Origin: Marchantia polymorpha subsp. ruderalis
Lineage: Eukaryota > Streptophyta > Marchantiopsida > Marchantiales > Marchantiaceae
DNA length: 64,000 bases
Assembly: GCA_037833965.1 (NCBI GenBank)
Contig: AP031358.1
Coordinates: 23,196,001-23,260,000, forward strand
Reading direction: 5' to 3'
Part shown: positions 44,531-57,100 of the stretch, piece by piece
Numbering within the stretch: position 1 is the first letter of the stretch
How the letters are laid out: each line of letters begins with the position of its first letter
Notes under the pieces: generated by a model
Databases searched by the model: none
Told to the model about the DNA's origin: nothing
What the model saw: only the letters and a program-made list of their open reading frames with translations
Program-made: the position numbers and the translations under genes

Positions 44531-47371
44531 TCACATGTGGTATTTCTTCAACCGCCACCCGTTCACTCGGGTGCCTAACAAATCGCCGGCCAGATCCGCA
44601 AGTTGGATGGATCCATTCGGGAAGACTTCGACAACCCTGTAAGGTCCCATCCATCTTAGGTGCAGTTTGCCTGGGAATCTGGCATGCCTGCTGTCGTAGA
44701 GCAATGCCAAATCACCCGCCTGCAGGAGTACAGGTTTGATCTTTTTATCGTATCTCTCCTTCCGGCGGAGCTGGATTTTCCTGGTGCGATACTCGGCTTC
44801 TCGTCTCCTCTCATCCAGCAGCGTGACCTCCTGTAACCTGTAGAGCTGACTCTCCTCTACGCTCATCCTCCGTAAATCCAACGTTCGTTGGGTGGGTACT
44901 TCAAACTCGATCGGGAGGATCGGGTGTTGCCCATACACCAGAAAGTATGGTGTCTGTTTGGTCGTTATCTTCTCAGCTGTCCGGTACGCCCATAGAGCGG
45001 CTGCTAACTTCGTATCCCAGTCGTGAGCGTGATTCACCGTGACCTTGAGTAGTATTTTACACAGCAGACCATTAGACTTCTCCGTCAATCCATTCGCCTT
45101 GGGATTGTATGGAGTAGTCTTCCGGTGCTTGATGTGGAAATACCGTGTCAGATCTTCGATGATCTGATTTAGAAAATGCGTGCCCCGGTCGCTGACTAGC
45201 TCTAAGGGACATCCGTAGCGCGTGATAATCGACTCGAACAAGAAGGCTGCCACTGTGGCAGCATCATCCCTTCTGGTGGCCCTGGCCTCCACCATTTTGG
45301 TGGCGTAGTCCGTTGCTACCAGAATGTAGCGCCTTCGTGTGCTTCTAGTCACTAATTGTATCGGCCCTACAAAGTCAATGCCCCACTTTTCGAAAGGTGC
45401 TAGAGGCATGATGGGAGTCAGGGGCCAGCGTGTTGTAGGCGTTGGTCTCCCCGTCCTCTGGCAACTATCGCATTTGCGGATGTAATCGAGAACATCCTTA
45501 AACATGGTCGGCCACCAATACCCCGCATTTAGAATCTTTGTGACCGTGTTCCGGGTGGCATAGTGTCCACCCGCCTCCTCTGTATGCATCGCACTCACTA
45601 CTCTTGGTACCTCTGATTCCTCCAGGCATCTGCATAAGCGCTCATCTGCCATCTTTTTGAACAAAACACCCTGCTGGAGTTGGTACGGGCCTGCCTTATG
45701 AATAAAGACAGTTCGCTGTTCCAAGTCCATGCCTACGGGACACTGAAGTGTTAGTAGATATCAATACAGGTCGGCATAGCGGGACTCATGCCCCGCAGAC
45801 AACTGAAACAACTCTTCATCTGGAAAATCGTCCACCAATTCCTCCTCTGTCGGCTGGGTCCATAATCGGGACAAGTAATCCGCATTTTCGTGGTGCACCC
45901 CTTTCCTGGTCTAGACTGTGTAGGTGAACTCTTGTAGCAATAGCACCCACCTGGCGATCCGACCGGATAGGTTGGCTTTCTTGACTAGGTGTTGCAATGC
46001 GTAGTGATCCACGTGGAACACAAACTCGTAGCAGATTAGGTAGTGTCGGAACTTTTTACAGGAGTACACCATCCCCAACGCTTCTCTCTCCGTCGTGGTG
46101 TACTTCCTCTCTGCTAGAGACAGCTGACGGCTCGCGAAATAGATCGGGTAGTCCTTTTTGTTGTCATCCTTTTGACTCAGTACTACACCGATGGCGAATG
46201 CAGATGTGTCAACGTAAACATGGAATGGTCGATTCCAGTCTGGACTCCTTAGCACTGGAGCAGTCGTGAGTTTCGCTTTAAGAGCCTCAAATGCTGACTG
46301 CTGGTTCGCACCCCAGGCATAAGGCTCGTCCTTCTTCAACAACTTGGTCAGGTCAGCCGCCAGTGTTGCATACAGGTGTATGAATCTTCGGTAGTAGCCC
46401 ACATGACCCAGGAATGCTCGCAGCTCTCTTAGATTCGTGGGTGGCTCAAGCTCGAGTATAACCTTGACCTTCTCGATGTCCACCGCAATGCCGTCTGCCG
46501 AGACCCGATGGCCCAACAAGATCCCACTAGTCATAAAGAAAAAGCACTTCTCGGGATGCAGCGATAAACTGCTCTCCCTACATTTATCGAAGGTCTGCTT
46601 CAAGTGACTTAGGTGTTCAGACCGCTTCCCAAAGACACAAAAGTCATCTATGAATATTTCCAGGAACTTCCTCAGTTGCTCCTGGAAGATATTGGTCATC
46701 ATCCGTTGAAAGGTGGCAGGCGCGTTGCACAGACCGAAGGGCATCTTGTGGTATGCGTAAGTTCCCCAGTCGGTTGTGAACGTAGTTTTATCCTTGTCCT
46801 GTTCCCGGATAGACACTTGATTGTAACCTGAGAACCCGTCCAGGAAGCTATAGCATTCATGTCCTGCGACATGGTCTAAAATGGCATCCGTGAACGGCAA
46901 CGGGTGATGATCCTTGCGTGTTGCTGCATTCAACTTCCGGAAATCCTGACACACTCGTATCTTACCCGTCAACTTCTTGGGTACGATAACAATCGGCGAT
47001 ACCCATTCACTGCTGAGCACTGGGTAAATAATACCAGCGCTCAGATACTTATCTATCTCCTCCTTAACTAGCAAAGAGTATTTTGGGTTGAGGCGATACT
47101 GGCGCTGACGTATGGGTACTGCGTCGTCCAGTAAATCGATACGGTGTTCCCCATACCGTGCAGGTATCCCCTTCATGTCTTCGATCTTCCAGGCGAAGAC
47201 GTCGACATAATGGCTAAGGAATGCATGTACCTTCCTTAGCTCGTCTCCTCTCACTGTGCTTGATACCTTCAAGCACTTGTCGGGACTGAGTTGTACTTCG
47301 TGGCAGTCACTAGGGTCGACAATGCCCTCGGTGTGACTCGTCTCACTCCTTCCCAGTCCCACCGTTAATTG
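44531..47371 (-). pseudogene. A3 RT, RNase H and integrase
   Basis: Pol part downstream of the readthrough stop. The reverse transcriptase has MPFGLCNAPATFQRMM and catalytic FIDD. RNase H has acidic residues in YVDTSAFAIG, TTTEREALG and HVDHYAL. The integrase has an N-terminal His/Cys zinc site (CDSCQRTG) and catalytic residues in WGIDFVGP, VSDRGTHF and NPKANGLTEKSNG. A GPY-like C-terminal segment follows and there is no chromodomain. Two nonsense codons interrupt the frame: a TAG after FTYTV (45,911-45,913) and a TGA about 50 codons later. Both are shared with A4. There is no second RNase H as in Ogre-type Tat elements. Confidence 0.92.
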
Positions 47372-47374
47372 CTA
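47366..47374 (-). promoter_or_regulatory. A3 UAG readthrough site, CAA-UUA context
   Basis: On the minus strand the gag-protease frame ends TAG CAA TTA and the RT frame continues in phase. UAG followed by CAR-YYA is the classic leaky-stop context known from tobacco mosaic virus. Occasional readthrough would make Gag-Pol. Confidence 0.8.
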
Positions 47375-50205
47375 TTCGTCTTCCGGCTGAATAGCTTCCG
47401 GCTCTTCTTCTTCTTCCACCGAACAGCAGGCAACGAATCCCACGAAATAATCGGATTCAGTGCCACTGGATTCCGATCGCGTGGTCGAATCACTGTCCCC
47501 ACCCGATGTGTAACCTGCACTTGTCAATGGGGTCTCTCCTTCGTGTCGGACCTTATTCCAGGGCACCGTAATGGTCTTGGTCGGCTCCGAAGGATGGGGA
47601 AACTTAAGGCGATGCCTACGCCAGTCACATCGAACTTGTGCGCCATATAACCATGGTCGCCCGAGCAGAACGTCATAGCCCTGCTTCATCATCGGTGAAG
47701 GATGATATACGTCAACCGAAAGTCCGCACCACCGATGATGGTTTTGACATTGCGCAGCATACCTGCAGGCATTCTCCTCGTCTGATCCGCTAATCTCAAC
47801 ACACGCCTCGAGGGTTCGTATTGACTGAACCCCAAGGCTCTTGCGGTGTCCTCCGTCATTATGTTGACTCCTGATCCAGAGTCGACTGGTACCCTGCGTA
47901 CACAACACCCTGCTATTTCCACATCGATCTCTGGTGGCCCTTGGTCTTTGCTGGCCACTTGATACACTTGAGAGGATGTGGATGCGCGCGGCTTCCGCGG
48001 ACGTCGTAGCGAAAGCATCAACATTCTTCGATACGTCTTGTTGTCCTCAAGGAGCTGGTTGAACGTGATGTTCACTTTCCGACTCCCGAGATCTTCCACC
48101 AAGTCATAGTGGACGCGTTGGGTCGCAGGGGTCGGGGACGACGCCCTGCGAGGTTCCAAAGTGGCTTCCAACTTCACCCCAAGGGAGGGTGACAAGTCTG
48201 GCCGCGGTGGGTCCTTTTGAGTGCGGATCGCTTCCTTCAACAAGTTGGTTACCTCGTTGCGGATATCCGGAGCATAGTCCCGTTTCAGCAAGCGTACTGG
48301 CTCATCCTCGACCGCTGTCTGGGGGCGCACTGCTGGTGCTTCTCGCGTAACCGAAGACTTCCGTGCAGGTCGCAAGTCGGACTTGCTGGATGCCTTCTCC
48401 TTCCCTTTTCCCGTCCGGTCGTCGGTTCTCCGTTCGTGCTTGCGAGTGTCGCGCTCTTGCTCCTTCGATTTCTTGGAACTACGAGTTTCGACTCGTGCGC
48501 ACATAACCTCTTCCGCCGGCCATTCTTCGTCTTCGTCATCTCCGTCCGAACCTACTTCGACCTGGTTAACTTGGACGTCCTCCTTGGCAGGAGTGGTCAC
48601 AAATCGTACCAATGGCCGAGGAAATGGTGGCTGATCACACTCTGGCGCAGTATGCCCGGTCTTCTTGCAGTTACTACATGTCGGGACATAATCGTTTCGC
48701 CTTTTTGGATGGGGGCATTGCGGTGAGAAGTGTCCAACTTCCCCACAATTATAACAAGCTCGCGGTGGCGGTGGGTCAAACGTCCCTGGAGGTGCTCTCC
48801 GCCTCACGGGTACCGTAGTGGCCCGATCCACCGGATGATATCGTGGAACCTGCATTGCTGAAACTGCAGTAGGGGTGGGAACCGACTGGACGGCGTAGGC
48901 TGTCTCTTCGCTAGCCTCTCCATAGTACTGGGGGTGTTCTCCATAGTACGGTTGTGCCCACTCCACTGCGTTGACTGGATATGACGGACGGGTGGTAAGG
49001 CACTCGGTGTTTGCATGTCCCACCGCTCCGCACGTAGTGCACCACAAGTTCGCTTGCACTCTCCCGGGTGATTTTCGGCGATCATGGCCGCCTACCACTT
49101 GAACTTTGAGGTCGGCGAAGTCCTTCACAAGGGTCTTCATCTTCGAGGCTATGTCTCCCGGCGCTCTGTCCGTAGTCACTCGTCGGGTGCCCTTCTTCTT
49201 CGATGCCCCATGCTTCTTCCTCTTCTTCTCTTCCTCCGACGATGAGGTTTCCTCTTCTTCGGATGAGGAACGGTTCTCGTCCGAGGACGATTCTTCCGAT
49301 GACGGAGTTGCACCTCTGCGTCGTCTTTGCCCTCCCTTCGGTTTTCGCTCCTTTGACTCCCGTCTCTCTCTCCCTCTTCGGTTGAGAGTGGAAGTTTCGA
49401 AGGCTTCTGCCGATGCAATCACATCCTCAATAGTATCGCACTTGCTGCGTCGGCAAAAAGTCTCCATCTCCCGAGTTAAGCCGGTCACGTACCAATCCAC
49501 AGCTTGCTGTACCGAGAAAGGGGACCTTGGTCCTGTTTTCGGTATTCTGTCAAGGAGGTCCAGAAATCTCTCAGTGTAGTCACGCAGACTCTCCTTCTTT
49601 TCTCTCTGCAGATTACGCAACTTTGTCAATACCCGACTGTCGTAGCCGAGCTCGCGGAAGCGTCGAAGGAACTTCTCCTTCAGCTGGGCCCATGTTGTCA
49701 ACCCAGTCGGATCGATGCTCTCGTGATTGTACCAACTTCTCGCTTTCTTCCGCAGAAGACTTGGAAAGATCCTTAGTCGGTCTTCGTCTGCGATCTCGCG
49801 ATTAGCAATGGACACCGATTCGAACAACTTGATGTATGAATCTGCATCGTCGTCATCCCCACTCCCTTTATACTTTGGGTAGGAATGTTTAGTAATCGGC
49901 TGAGGTAGCCGCACATTGGCTTGTCCGTCCGCCATCGGTGTGTCTGTCGAGGGTTCTCGGGCGGTCGGTTCTAAATCACGAGGGGGGTCCGTGCAAGGAA
50001 TATCTAGTAGAACTGTAAGCACCAAGTTTGGTTCCGAGTCGCTTGGGGTAGGTTCCCCAAGGATGTCGGCCGAACTAGGCTTAGGTACTCTTTTTGGTGT
50101 TTTCTTGTTTTGACGCCGTGTCTCTTCCACGGCCTTCTCTGAATCTCGTCGGAACCTGCGGACAGCTCTCGCACTTAGGTTGCTCCCGCTAGCTCCAGTC
50201 GACAT
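47372..50205 (-). pseudogene. A3 gag-protease polyprotein, one frameshift
   Basis: Starts at an ATG at 50,205 (MSTGASGSNLSARAVRRF). The capsid-like region and basic Ser-rich region are followed by three CCHC knuckles, a linker rich in Glu/Arg, and an aspartic protease with VPVDSGSGVNIM and the hydrophobic flap region (GADFRLTYIIL). The first 838 codons are open. A one-base deletion near 47,695, relative to B1, shifts the frame just after the protease core. The other frame then runs (GYDVLLGRPWLY) to the UAG at 47,372. Confidence 0.92.
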
Positions 50206-50252
50206 TCACCGAGCATGGCTGCTCGTAAAAAACCCCGGTGTTGACGCAACTG

Positions 50253-50270
50253 TCCCCGGCAGCGGCGCCA
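50253..50270 (-). other. A3 primer binding site (tRNA-Asp type)
   Basis: On the minus strand it reads TGGCGCCGCTGCCGGGGA, 22 bases after the LTR end at 50,293. It is identical to the site in A1. Confidence 0.87.
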
Positions 50271-50292
50271 AAAAGAAGTTGTCGGCTTCTTA

Positions 50293-51133
50293 TGTAATAA
50301 CCCACTAAAGGCTAAAACTGCAATATAGTGGTAGAAAGGTCGAACCCACAGGGACAGAGGAACACACAGGGTACAAAGTGTCACGTTTTAACAGACTATT
50401 GAGGAGTTTGAATTCTCAGGCAACTGTCACTCCCAGAAATACTGCAAGTGTCCACTCGGAGCGCACTTGGAGGTCGCACAGTGCAGCGTAACACACACAC
50501 ACACACACACACACCTGAAACTACAGAAACACAACCCAGAGATCCGTTAGGACCTCTACTTCAAGATTTCAGGGGGAAAGTCTCTCAAGAGTACACTCTG
50601 CGAAGCTGCGGGTAGTGACTTCCAACTCCGGCTTTTACAACACTTCCACTAGCTTGCTGCTAGTGTAGGAAACCCGGTTTGGACTGCCTACTTCGGATCG
50701 AAGTCACTCAGACGCGGTGAACAACATTCTCAACTCACAAAACGCGCAGAGAACACAGGTCCGCACTAAAGGACTCACTGAGAAACATTCCAGTAACACA
50801 ACAACAGTCTATTGAAGAGTTTGAATTCTCAGGCACTTGTCATTCCCAGAAATACTACAGGGGTTACCCTCAAGGCACCTGCTGCAGCGTAACCTGAATT
50901 TACAACCAAGGCTTACACGAAGTAACAAAACTTCACTTTGGCATTCAGGGGAAAAATCCCAAGGGAGTACAATCAGGAACAGACACTCGAAGGTGTAGGG
51001 GCGAAACTATTCAAGTATCTAACTAGTCACTGGCTCTGAGCATCGGCAATCACCCGCAGGTGTAGATCCGAACTACTCAAGTCTCTAACCAATGTACTAG
51101 CTCTGAACATTCGGCCGAAGACCTTTAGCTACA
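50293..51133 (-). repeat. A3 5' LTR, last 0.84 kb only
   Basis: R/U5 leader in minus orientation with both stem-loop modules and a CA microsatellite at about 50,492. It stops at 51,133 within the leader, where it meets pol sequence of A4 over the shared bases CA. Confidence 0.9.
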
Positions 51134-51286
51134 TCGACAAGTGCAGGTTACACATCGGGCGGGGACAGTGATTCGACCGCGCGATCGGATTCTAGTGGCA
51201 CTGAATCCGATTATTTCGTGGGATTCGTTGCCTGCTGTTCGGTGGAAGAAGAAGAAGAGCCGGAAGCTATTCAGCCGGAAGACGAA

Positions 51287-51295
51287 TAGCAATTA
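51287..51295 (+). promoter_or_regulatory. A4 UAG readthrough site, CAA-UUA context
   Basis: GAA TAG CAA TTA with the RT frame in phase on both sides, as in A3. The preceding acidic tail (EEEEEPEAIQPEDE) is also preserved. Confidence 0.8.
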
Positions 51296-54130
51296 ACGGT
51301 GGGACTGGGAAGGAGTGAGACGAGTCACACCGAGGGCATTGTCGACCCTAGTGACTGTCACAAAGTACAACTCAGTCCCGACAAGTGCTTGAAGGTATCA
51401 AGCAGAGTGAGAGGAGACGAGATAAGGAAGGTACAGGCATTCCTTAGCCATTATGTCGACGTCTTCGCCTGGAAGATCGAAGACATGAAGGGGAGACCTG
51501 CACGGTATGGTGAACACCGTATTGATTTACTAGACGACGCAGTACCCATACGTCAGCGCCAGTATCGCCTCAACCCAAAATACTCCTTGCTAGTTAAGGA
51601 GGAGATAGATAAGTACCTGAGCGCTGGTATTATTTACCCAGTGCTCAGCAGTGAATGGGTATCGCCGATTGTTATCGTACCCAAGAAGTTGACGGGTAAG
51701 ATACGAGTGTGTCAGGATTTCCGGAAGTTGAATGCAGCAACACGCAAGGATCATCACCCGTTGCCGTTCACGGATGCCATTTTAGACCATGTCGCAGGAC
51801 ATGAATGCTATAGCTTCCTGGACGGGTTCTCAGGTTACAATCAAGTGTCTATCCGGGAACAGGACAAGGATAAAACTACGTTCACAACCGACTGGGGAAC
51901 TTACGCATACCACAAGATGCCCTTCGGTCTGTGCAACGCGCCTGCCACCTTTCAACGGATGATGACCAATATCTTCCAGGAGCAACTGAGGAAGTTCCTG
52001 GAAATATTCATAGATGACTTCTGTGTCTTTGGGAAGCGGTCTGAACACCTAAGTCACTTGAAGCAGACCTTCGATAAATGTAGGGAGAGCAGTTTATCGC
52101 TGCATCCCGAGAAGTGCTTTTTCTTTATGACTAGTGGGATCTTGTTGGGCCATCGGGTCTTGGCAGACGGCATTGCGGTGGACATCGAGAAGGTCAAGGT
52201 TATACTCGAGCTTGAGCCACCCACGAATCTAAGAGAGCTGCGAGCATTCCTGGGTCATGTGGGCTACTACCGAAGATTCATACACCTGTATGCAACACTG
52301 GCGGCTGACCTGACCAAGTTGTTGAAGAAGGACGAGCCTTATGCCTGGGGTGCGAACCAGCAGTCAGCATTTGAGGCTCTTAAAGCGAAACTCACGACTG
52401 CTCCAGTGCTAAGGAGTCCAGACTGGAATCGACCATTCCATGTTTACGTTGACACATCTGCATTCGCCATCGGTGTAGTACTGAGTCAAAAGGATGACAA
52501 CAAAAAGGACTACCCGATCTATTTCGCGAGCCGTCAGCTGTCTCTAGCAGAGAGGAAGTACACCACGACGGAGAGAGAAGCGTTGGGGATGGTGTACTCC
52601 TGTAAAAAGTTCCGACACTACCTAATCTGCTACGAGTTTGTGTTCCACGTGGATCACTACGCATTGCAACACCTAGTCAAGAAAGCCAACCTATCCGGTC
52701 GGATCGCCAGGTGGGTGCTATTGCTACAAGAGTTCACCTACACAGTCTAGACCAGGAAAGGGGTGCACCACGAAAATGCGGATTACTTGTCCCGATTATG
52801 GACCCAGCCGAGAGAGGAGGAATTGGTGGACGATTTTCCAGATGAAGAGTTGTTTCAGTTGTCTGCGGGGCATGAGTCCCGCTATGCCGACCTGTATTGA
52901 TATCTACTAACACTTCAGTGTCCCGTAGGCATGGACTTGGAACAGCGAACTGTCTTTATTCATAAGGCAGGCCCGTACCAACTCCAGCAGGGTGTTTTGT
53001 TCAAAAAGATGGCAGATGAGCGCTTATTCAGATGCCTGGAGGAATCAGAGGTACCAAGAGTAGTGAGTGCGATGCATACAGAGGAGGCGGGTGGACACTA
53101 TGCCACCCGGAACACGGTCACAAAGATTCTAAATGCGGGGTATTGGTGGCCGACCATGTTTAAGGATGTTCTCGATTACATCCGCAAATGCGATAGTTGC
53201 CAGAGGACGGGGAGACCAACGCCTACAACACGCTGGCCCCTGACTCCCATCATGCCTCTAGCACCTTTCGAAAAGTGGGGCATTGACTTTGTAGGGCCGA
53301 TACAATTAGTGACTAGAAGCACACGAAGGCGCTACATTCTGGTAGCAACGGACTACGCCACCAAAATGGTGGAGGCCAGGGCCACCAGAAGGGATGATGC
53401 TGCCACAGTGGCAGCCTTCTTGTTCGAGTCGATTATCACGCGCTACGGATGTCCCTTAGAGCTAGTCAGCGACCGGGGCACGCATTTTCTAAATCAGATC
53501 ATCGAAGATCTGACACGGTATTTCCACATCAAGCACCGGAAGACTACTCCATACAATCCCAAGGCGAATGGATTGACGGAGAAGTCCAATGGTCTGCTGT
53601 GTAAAATACTACTCAAGGTCACGGTGAATCACGCTCACGACTGGGATACGAAGTTAGCAGCCGCTCTATGGGCGTACCGGACAGCTGAGAAGATTACGAC
53701 CAAACAGACACCATACTTTCTGGTGTATGGGCAACACCCGATCCTCCCGATCGAGTTTGAAGTACCCACCCAACGAACGTTGGATTTGCAGAGGATGAGC
53801 GCAGAGGAGAGTCAGCTCTACAGGTTACAGGAGGTCACGCTGCTGGATGAGAGGAGACGAGAAGCCGAAGATCGCACCAGGAAAATCCAGCTCCGCCGGA
53901 AGGAGAGATACGATAAAAAGATCAAACCTGTACTCCTGCAGGCGGGTGATTTGGCATTGCTCTACAACAGCAGGCATGCCAGATTCCCAGGCAAACTGCA
54001 CCTAAGATGGATGGGACCTTACAGGGTTGTCGAAGTCTTCTCGAATGGATCCATCCAACTTGCGGATCTGGCCGGCGATTTGTTAGGCACCCGAGTGAAC
54101 GGGTGGCGGTTGAAGAAATACCACATGTGA
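51290..54130 (+). pseudogene. A4 RT, RNase H and integrase
   Basis: Same domain series and motifs as A3: FIDD in RT; RNase H acidic residues; integrase zinc site and D, D, E residues; and a basic C-terminus ending RLKKYHM at 54,130. The frame is continuous except for a TAG at 52,748-52,750 (CAG in B1) and a TGA at 52,898-52,900 (AGG in B1). Neither has the leaky CAR-YYA context. A handful of substitutions separate it from A3. With these stops the integrase would not be made as one protein with RT. Confidence 0.92.
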
Positions 54131-54154
54131 GTGTTCGCGTGGGCGCTCACAATT

Positions 54155-54167
54155 GAGGAGGGGAGCA
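54155..54167 (+). other. A4 polypurine tract
   Basis: GAGGAGGGGAGCA immediately before the LTR start TGTGGTACC at 54,168. A 24-base noncoding stretch, conserved in A3 and B1, separates it from the integrase stop codon. Confidence 0.87.
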
Positions 54168-57100
54168 TGTGGTACCCCACTTTTGGTAATTTTGAGGAAA
54201 TTAAAACATTTTTGGAAAACTGTACCCTGGCAGCAATGTAAATAGCCTTCGGTGCATCAAAACAGAGTGAATTCGGAAGATCGCGGGGATTCTTGAGGGA
54301 TCTCGTAGAATCTAGGAGTTGGGTGCAGCAGTAAGGACAGGCATCACCCTCCCTGCGAGCTCTGCAGTTAGGATCCCTACGGCGCAAGGCGCAAAACCCG
54401 CCTTCGGAGCTGCGTCCGCGGCGGTAGGGAAATCCTTCATATTTAGGTCAACCCCCGGACGCCTTGACCTAGTTAGGGTCTCGTTGGAAAGAGCTTGACG
54501 CACTGATTCCAACGAGCCCAAGAACGCTTGGAACGGATGAGGACTTAGGGAGTTATCACTATCGGAAGATACATAGACGTTCGCCTTCGGCGGAAGGAGT
54601 TCGCCACCGGCGGGAATTCCGCCTACGCGGAAGGGAGATCAAGTTTTGTCCTATGCGCGGACGAAGGAAGTTCGCCTGTGCACAGGCGAAATAGGGTTTG
54701 AGGAGGCGCGAAGTTCGCCTACGCACAGGCGGTCGCCTGTGCACAGGCGCTTCGGCGTCGGCGGGAAATCCGCCTTGGGCCCTAGAAATGCGCCTTGTGA
54801 GGTAGAAAGTGTACGGCGCCTTCTGCGCCAGCGCAGCGCCGCGGGCGAGCAAGGAGCCGCCAGAATAGTCAATTCCGTACGGACCGTACGGACGGGACGG
54901 GTGGATGCGCTCTTGGACGGACGGAGTTGCGGCCGCGGAAGCGCCGACGAAGAGACAAGGAACGGACAGTCTGGACGGAGACGGCTGACCGCGGTCAACG
55001 CCTTCCGCGCCAGCGCGTCGCCGCGGACGGAATTTGCCTGCGCACAGGCGAGCGCCTGTGCACAGGAGGATGAAGTTCCGCGCCGGCGGAGAATCCGCCG
55101 AGGAGTCTGCCTGTGCACAGGCAGGAGTTGAACTTTTGTCCGACATGCGGACACACGCGTCGAGGCAGAAGGGGATTGGCTGAGGAGCGGTACGAACGAG
55201 TGTACCGCGCAAGGCGGAAAACTCGCCTTCGGCGCTGCGCACCCATGTCCGCGGGGTAGTTCGCTCGCGGAGTTCAAATCCGCCAATTCGAGCGTGAGAG
55301 TTTAATCGGCGACGGCGGAGCGTGAAGCCGCGCGTGAGAGCGGAGACCGTTTCAGCGTAGAGTCGGCGCGGCCATCAATTGAGACGTCCTCCACGAGCAA
55401 GAGCCGACCATGACCTTCGACCGGGCGGCGGAGAGCGTCCCATTCTTGAATTCGCGATTCCATTCTCTTGTGCGAGCTGCGCGCGTCCATCTGCTGGCTG
55501 CTAAGCATTCTCGACATCGCCGCACAGAGGATTTCTTGATGATTGAGGGAGAAGTGAGTGCACGTGATTTGGAATTGAGGGCGATTAGAGTTTGCCGAGA
55601 AAGAAGGGAGCTCGAGCGGTGCGGAAGTAGAATGAGCGGGCGAGCGAACTCCAGGAACGCAATGACGAGACCGGGCCGATTGCGGATGCTGCCGCTTCGT
55701 CTACCACAGAACGGGCTGCGCGCTTTCGAGGAGCGCTTGATAGCAAGAAAGCTTGATTTCTTGCTATGGGGATGGAACTACATCTGTGCGGATATGGTGC
55801 GCGAGTGGCTAGAGCCACAGGGACCACCCTCGCGCGGATTGCGTCCGCATGTTGATCGGTGGACAGTCCAAGATTGGGCGCAGGCTTTGGGAAGATGTGC
55901 CGGCATGCCAGGGCATCTCCTCTTCGACAGTGAGAGCATCAAGGTGACCAAGCAAGAAGAGGCGCACTTTGTGGAGCTGTTCAAGACCGGGAGGTCTACC
56001 AAGAATGGGTACAGGACCCGCGATTACAAGGATCGATTCCGCCGGACTTTGTCCGCGGCGCTGATGCAATTACTGCAGCCACACCGCGCCTGCTACGTCA
56101 CATTGTGGCAGGTCTCTTTTGTGGAGTGCGTCATCGAGGGAACTCCAATTCACTGGGCGAGCATCCTGCACAGGGTGATGCGACAGCATGCTTTTGAGGA
56201 GAAGGGGGGAACTCTAAACCATCTCTCTCCTTTCCTCATCAATTTTTATCGACAGCGGAATTGTTTGACAGCGGCGGAGCTTGAGCGTTTTCCGCCGTTG
56301 TCCGTCGACCATCCCGGGAAGTATGTGCGGGAGAATGAGGTCGACACTGATGCAGAGGAGTCACCGACTTCTACTCCGTCAAGGCGGAGGGACGAAGGGA
56401 GGAACACTCCTGCAGCACGAGCGCCGCGGAAGCGGCGATGGAGAGAGGAGTCCGAAGAGGAGCAGCATCAAGAACCCTCTGCTCCCATTCGACCGCGGCC
56501 GTTGTACGAGTCATACAGCCGGCCGAAGCAGAAGGCCCGCAGACTAGTGTTACCAGCCAACAGTGCGGACACAACGACGATTGCGACGGAGAAAGGAAGT
56601 GCGTCGCCAGAGAAGAATGAGGAAGCACGGACGTCCGCAGGAGCAACGGACCACGCTGTAGCCTCGACGGGCGAGAGACCGCCTACGGGCCAAGGGCCTC
56701 CGGAGTTACCACGTGCGTTGCGGACAGGTGTTCCGTTTGCGCACAGGCGAGCCTCCGCGGACAGACGAGACTCCGCGGACGGACGATCACAAGCGGACGT
56801 AGATCTACGCCTACGCGTGGGAAGAAGCAGTCCGCCTGTGCACAGGCGCTCGCCTGTGCACAGGTCACCTCCACACGTGCCGCCTGTGCACAGGCAGGAA
56901 TCACCCCCGTTCCAACGTAGGAAGGGGAAGGAGCCGGCGGAAGAGCCGCCTACGAGACACCGGCCTTCGGGGCCAGACCCTCCGGCGCACAACGCGCCGC
57001 GATTTGCGCCTTCGGCGCCAGGGCCTTCGAGCCGAGGAGATACAAGCAGGGAGTGTGCGGAGGCCGCACCATCGGCGGGTAATCCGCCGGTAGATGCGCC

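Larger units (their letters stand above)
34603..51133 (-). mobile_element. A3: family A retrotransposon, minus strand
   Basis: Inserted into the A2 LTR leader; the left candidate target duplication is CCGAT (34,598-34,602). On the minus strand the order is: 5' LTR remnant (51,133-50,293), primer site, gag-protease, readthrough stop, RT-RNase H-integrase, purine tract, 3' LTR (44,493-44,286 and 39,366-34,603, split by B3). The 5' LTR keeps only its last 0.84 kb; the rest was removed by the deletion that joins A4. It is the only family A copy here with all internal domains, but it has frameshifts and stops. Confidence 0.9.

Noticed and set aside
44531-47371. Second (archaeal-type) RNase H as in Ogre/Tat elements
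   Set aside because: RNase H passes directly into the integrase zinc domain with no spare segment large enough.
51132-51133. Self-integration of one element as cause of the inverted pols
   Set aside because: The junction has no LTR terminus; it falls inside the leader and inside the protease-RT linker, which fits a simple end-joining deletion.
54131-55409. Envelope-like gene after pol
   Set aside because: There is no signal peptide, membrane segment or long frame between pol and the LTR. The only gene downstream is the U3 gene, which lacks membrane features.
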